DNA from: Mangrovimonas sp. TPBH4
GTDB taxonomy: Bacteria > Bacteroidota > Bacteroidia > Flavobacteriales > Flavobacteriaceae
Assembly: GCF_001280505.1 (NCBI RefSeq)
Contig: NZ_LBIO01000048.1
Location: 1 to 64,000, forward strand
DNA length: 64,000 bases
Reading direction: 5' to 3'
Numbering within the stretch: position 1 is the stretch's first letter; every line of letters begins with the position of its first letter. Below are positions 62,841-64,000 of this stretch, in pieces. A model generated the notes under the pieces. That model was given only the letters and a program-made list of their open reading frames with translations, was not told the origin of the DNA and made no database searches. A program made the position numbers and the translations under genes.

Positions 62841-64000
62841 ATGAACTTAAATAATTATACAATAAAGTCACAAGAAGCCATACAGCAAGCACAACAGCTC
62901 GCCCAAGGTTTTGGTCATCAACAAATTGAAAATGAGCATATTTTTAAAGCCATTTCTGAAGTTGATGAAAACGTATTGCCATTCATCCTAAAAAAATTGA
63001 ATGTAAATACCATTGTCCTGCAACAGGCATTGGACAAGCAACTGGAGAGCTTTCCGAAAGTTTCTGGAGGAGACATCATGCTGTCCAGAGAAGCCGGAAA
63101 AACACTTAATGAAGCATCCATCATTGCAAAAAAAATGAAGGACGACTTTGTGTCCATTGAACATTTAATCTTGGCTGTTTTTAAATCCAACAGCAAAATA
63201 GCTCAAATGCTCAAGGACCAAGGAGTAACTGAAAAAGCTCTAACAGCAGGCATCAACGAATTGCGAAAAGGCGACCGTGTAACTTCTCAAAGTCAAGAGG
63301 ATACCTATAACGCGCTAAACAAATATTCTAAAAACCTAAACCAATTGGCCAAAGATGGAAAACTGGATCCCGTAATTGGTCGTGATGAAGAAATACGTAG
63401 AATTCTTCAAATTTTATCTAGACGTACCAAAAACAATCCTATTTTGGTGGGAGAACCCGGTACCGGTAAAACTGCCATTGCTGAAGGTCTTGCACACAGA
63501 ATTGTAGATGGTGACGTTCCTGAAAATTTGGTAGATAAACAGATATTTGCCTTGGATATGGGCGCTCTTATTGCAGGCGCCAAATATAAAGGTGAATTTG
63601 AAGAGCGCTTAAAAGCGGTCATCAAAGAAGTTACCGAAAGTGATGGAGACATCGTACTATTTATTGACGAAATCCACACGCTTGTAGGTGCCGGAGGTGG
63701 TCAAGGCGCAATGGACGCAGCCAATATTTTGAAACCTGCTTTGGCTAGAGGCGAATTGCGCGCTATTGGAGCCACTACCCTAGACGAATACCAAAAGTAC
63801 TTTGAAAAGGACAAAGCTCTAGAAAGACGTTTCCAAAAAGTAATGGTCGATGAGCCCGATACCGAAAGTGCCATTTCTATTTTGAGAGGAATCAAGGAAA
63901 AATACGAAACCCATCATAAGGTTCGCATCAAAGATGAAGCAATTATTGGTGCCGTGGAATTATCCGAACGTTACATCACCAACAGATTCCTTCCAGACAA
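62841..64000 (+). CDS. clpB: ATP-dependent disaggregase ClpB, 5' part
   Basis: The frame is open from the ATG at 62841 to the right edge (386 codons visible of an expected 860-870). The N-terminal Clp repeats run to about residue 145 ([22 protein letters not shown] in part, [17 protein letters not shown]). The first AAA+ module has [20 protein letters not shown], Walker [18 protein letters not shown] (about 202-218), [20 protein letters not shown], Walker [18 protein letters not shown] ([17 protein letters not shown]) and the [21 protein letters not shown] (in part) sensor region. It rescues aggregated proteins together with DnaK, encoded about 51 kb away in this window. It would be heat-shock regulated. 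Confidence 0.97.
   Translation, partial: MNLNNYTIKSQEAIQQAQQLAQGFGHQQIENEHIFKAISEVDENVLPFILKKLNVNTIVLQQALDKQLESFPKVSGGDIMLSREAGKTLNEASIIAKKMKDDFVSIEHLILAVFKSNSKIAQMLKDQGVTEKALTAGINELRKGDRVTSQSQEDTYNALNKYSKNLNQLAKDGKLDPVIGRDEEIRRILQILSRRTKNNPILVGEPGTGKTAIAEGLAHRIVDGDVPENLVDKQIFALDMGALIAGAKYKGEFEERLKAVIKEVTESDGDIVLFIDEIHTLVGAGGGQGAMDAANILKPALARGELRAIGATTLDEYQKYFEKDKALERRFQKVMVDEPDTESAISILRGIKEKYETHHKVRIKDEAIIGAVELSERYITNRFLPD

Overview
The window looks like chromosomal DNA from a marine-type Flavobacteriaceae (Bacteroidota). The genus cannot be fixed from the sequence alone. Evidence is the low G+C, type IX secretion (T9SS) sorting domains on several secreted proteins, lipoproteins with short N-termini, weak or absent Shine-Dalgarno signals, and promoters of the form TTG-N19-TAnnTTTG, perfect in front of the SRP RNA. 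No rRNA, tRNA, insertion sequence, prophage or CRISPR array was seen. Housekeeping and surface-protein genes lie in short operons on both strands.

Layout. 1-5.4 kb: 5' part of a giant repeat adhesin (cut by the left edge), a START-like protein and a secreted Fn3 protein. 5.4-11.2 kb (minus strand): a nitronate monooxygenase-like enzyme, an rRNA methyltransferase, two tandemly duplicated lipocalin-like lipoproteins and dnaK. 11.5-18.9 kb (plus): a 1189-residue multidomain T9SS protein, a collagen-motif lipoprotein, serine dehydratase, panB and an RluA-type pseudouridine synthase. 18.9-25.1 kb (minus): comM, a DUF2891 lipoprotein, an NRAMP-fold transporter and pxpA-pxpB-pxpC. 25.2-32.0 kb: an SLC13 transporter, then pabB, tilS, ade and a YheT-type hydrolase. 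32.1-37.9 kb (plus): a large exported protein, an aldose epimerase, a DEAD-box helicase and an S1/P1 nuclease. 38.1-44.7 kb: lpdA, a CPBP protease, an Lrp regulator divergent from a PLP lyase, a YdjM-like protein and NhaC. 44.9-46.6 kb: a peroxiredoxin-thioredoxin-small-protein cluster. 46.7-51.8 kb: an ABC-F protein, a cysteine-free TlpA-like lipoprotein, fsa, an SDR and the SRP RNA. 51.8-64 kb: glutaminyl cyclase, a thioesterase, surface lipoproteins, a CRTAC1-like T9SS protein, glyA, fahA, a YtxJ-like protein and the 5' part of clpB.

How the parts may work together. Five predicted signal-peptidase-I substrates here have Gln as the likely first mature residue. The window also encodes a lipoprotein glutaminyl cyclase, which would turn that Gln into pyroglutamate, and a complete 5-oxoprolinase (PxpABC). 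The pxp genes are coupled to a transporter with the NRAMP fold but without the canonical metal ligands, and to a DUF2891 lipoprotein. A secretion-linked pyroglutamate cycle is the most interesting hypothesis from this window. It is inference: each piece is visible, the connection is not proven.

Other points of interest are a 153-bp coding repeat with a 306-bp higher-order period, a reused terminator hairpin whose loop is inverted at one of three sites, a GAC-N5-GTC palindrome shared by the dnaK and clpB upstream regions, an ABC-F protein with a degenerate second Walker A, and a thioredoxin-fold lipoprotein with no redox cysteines.
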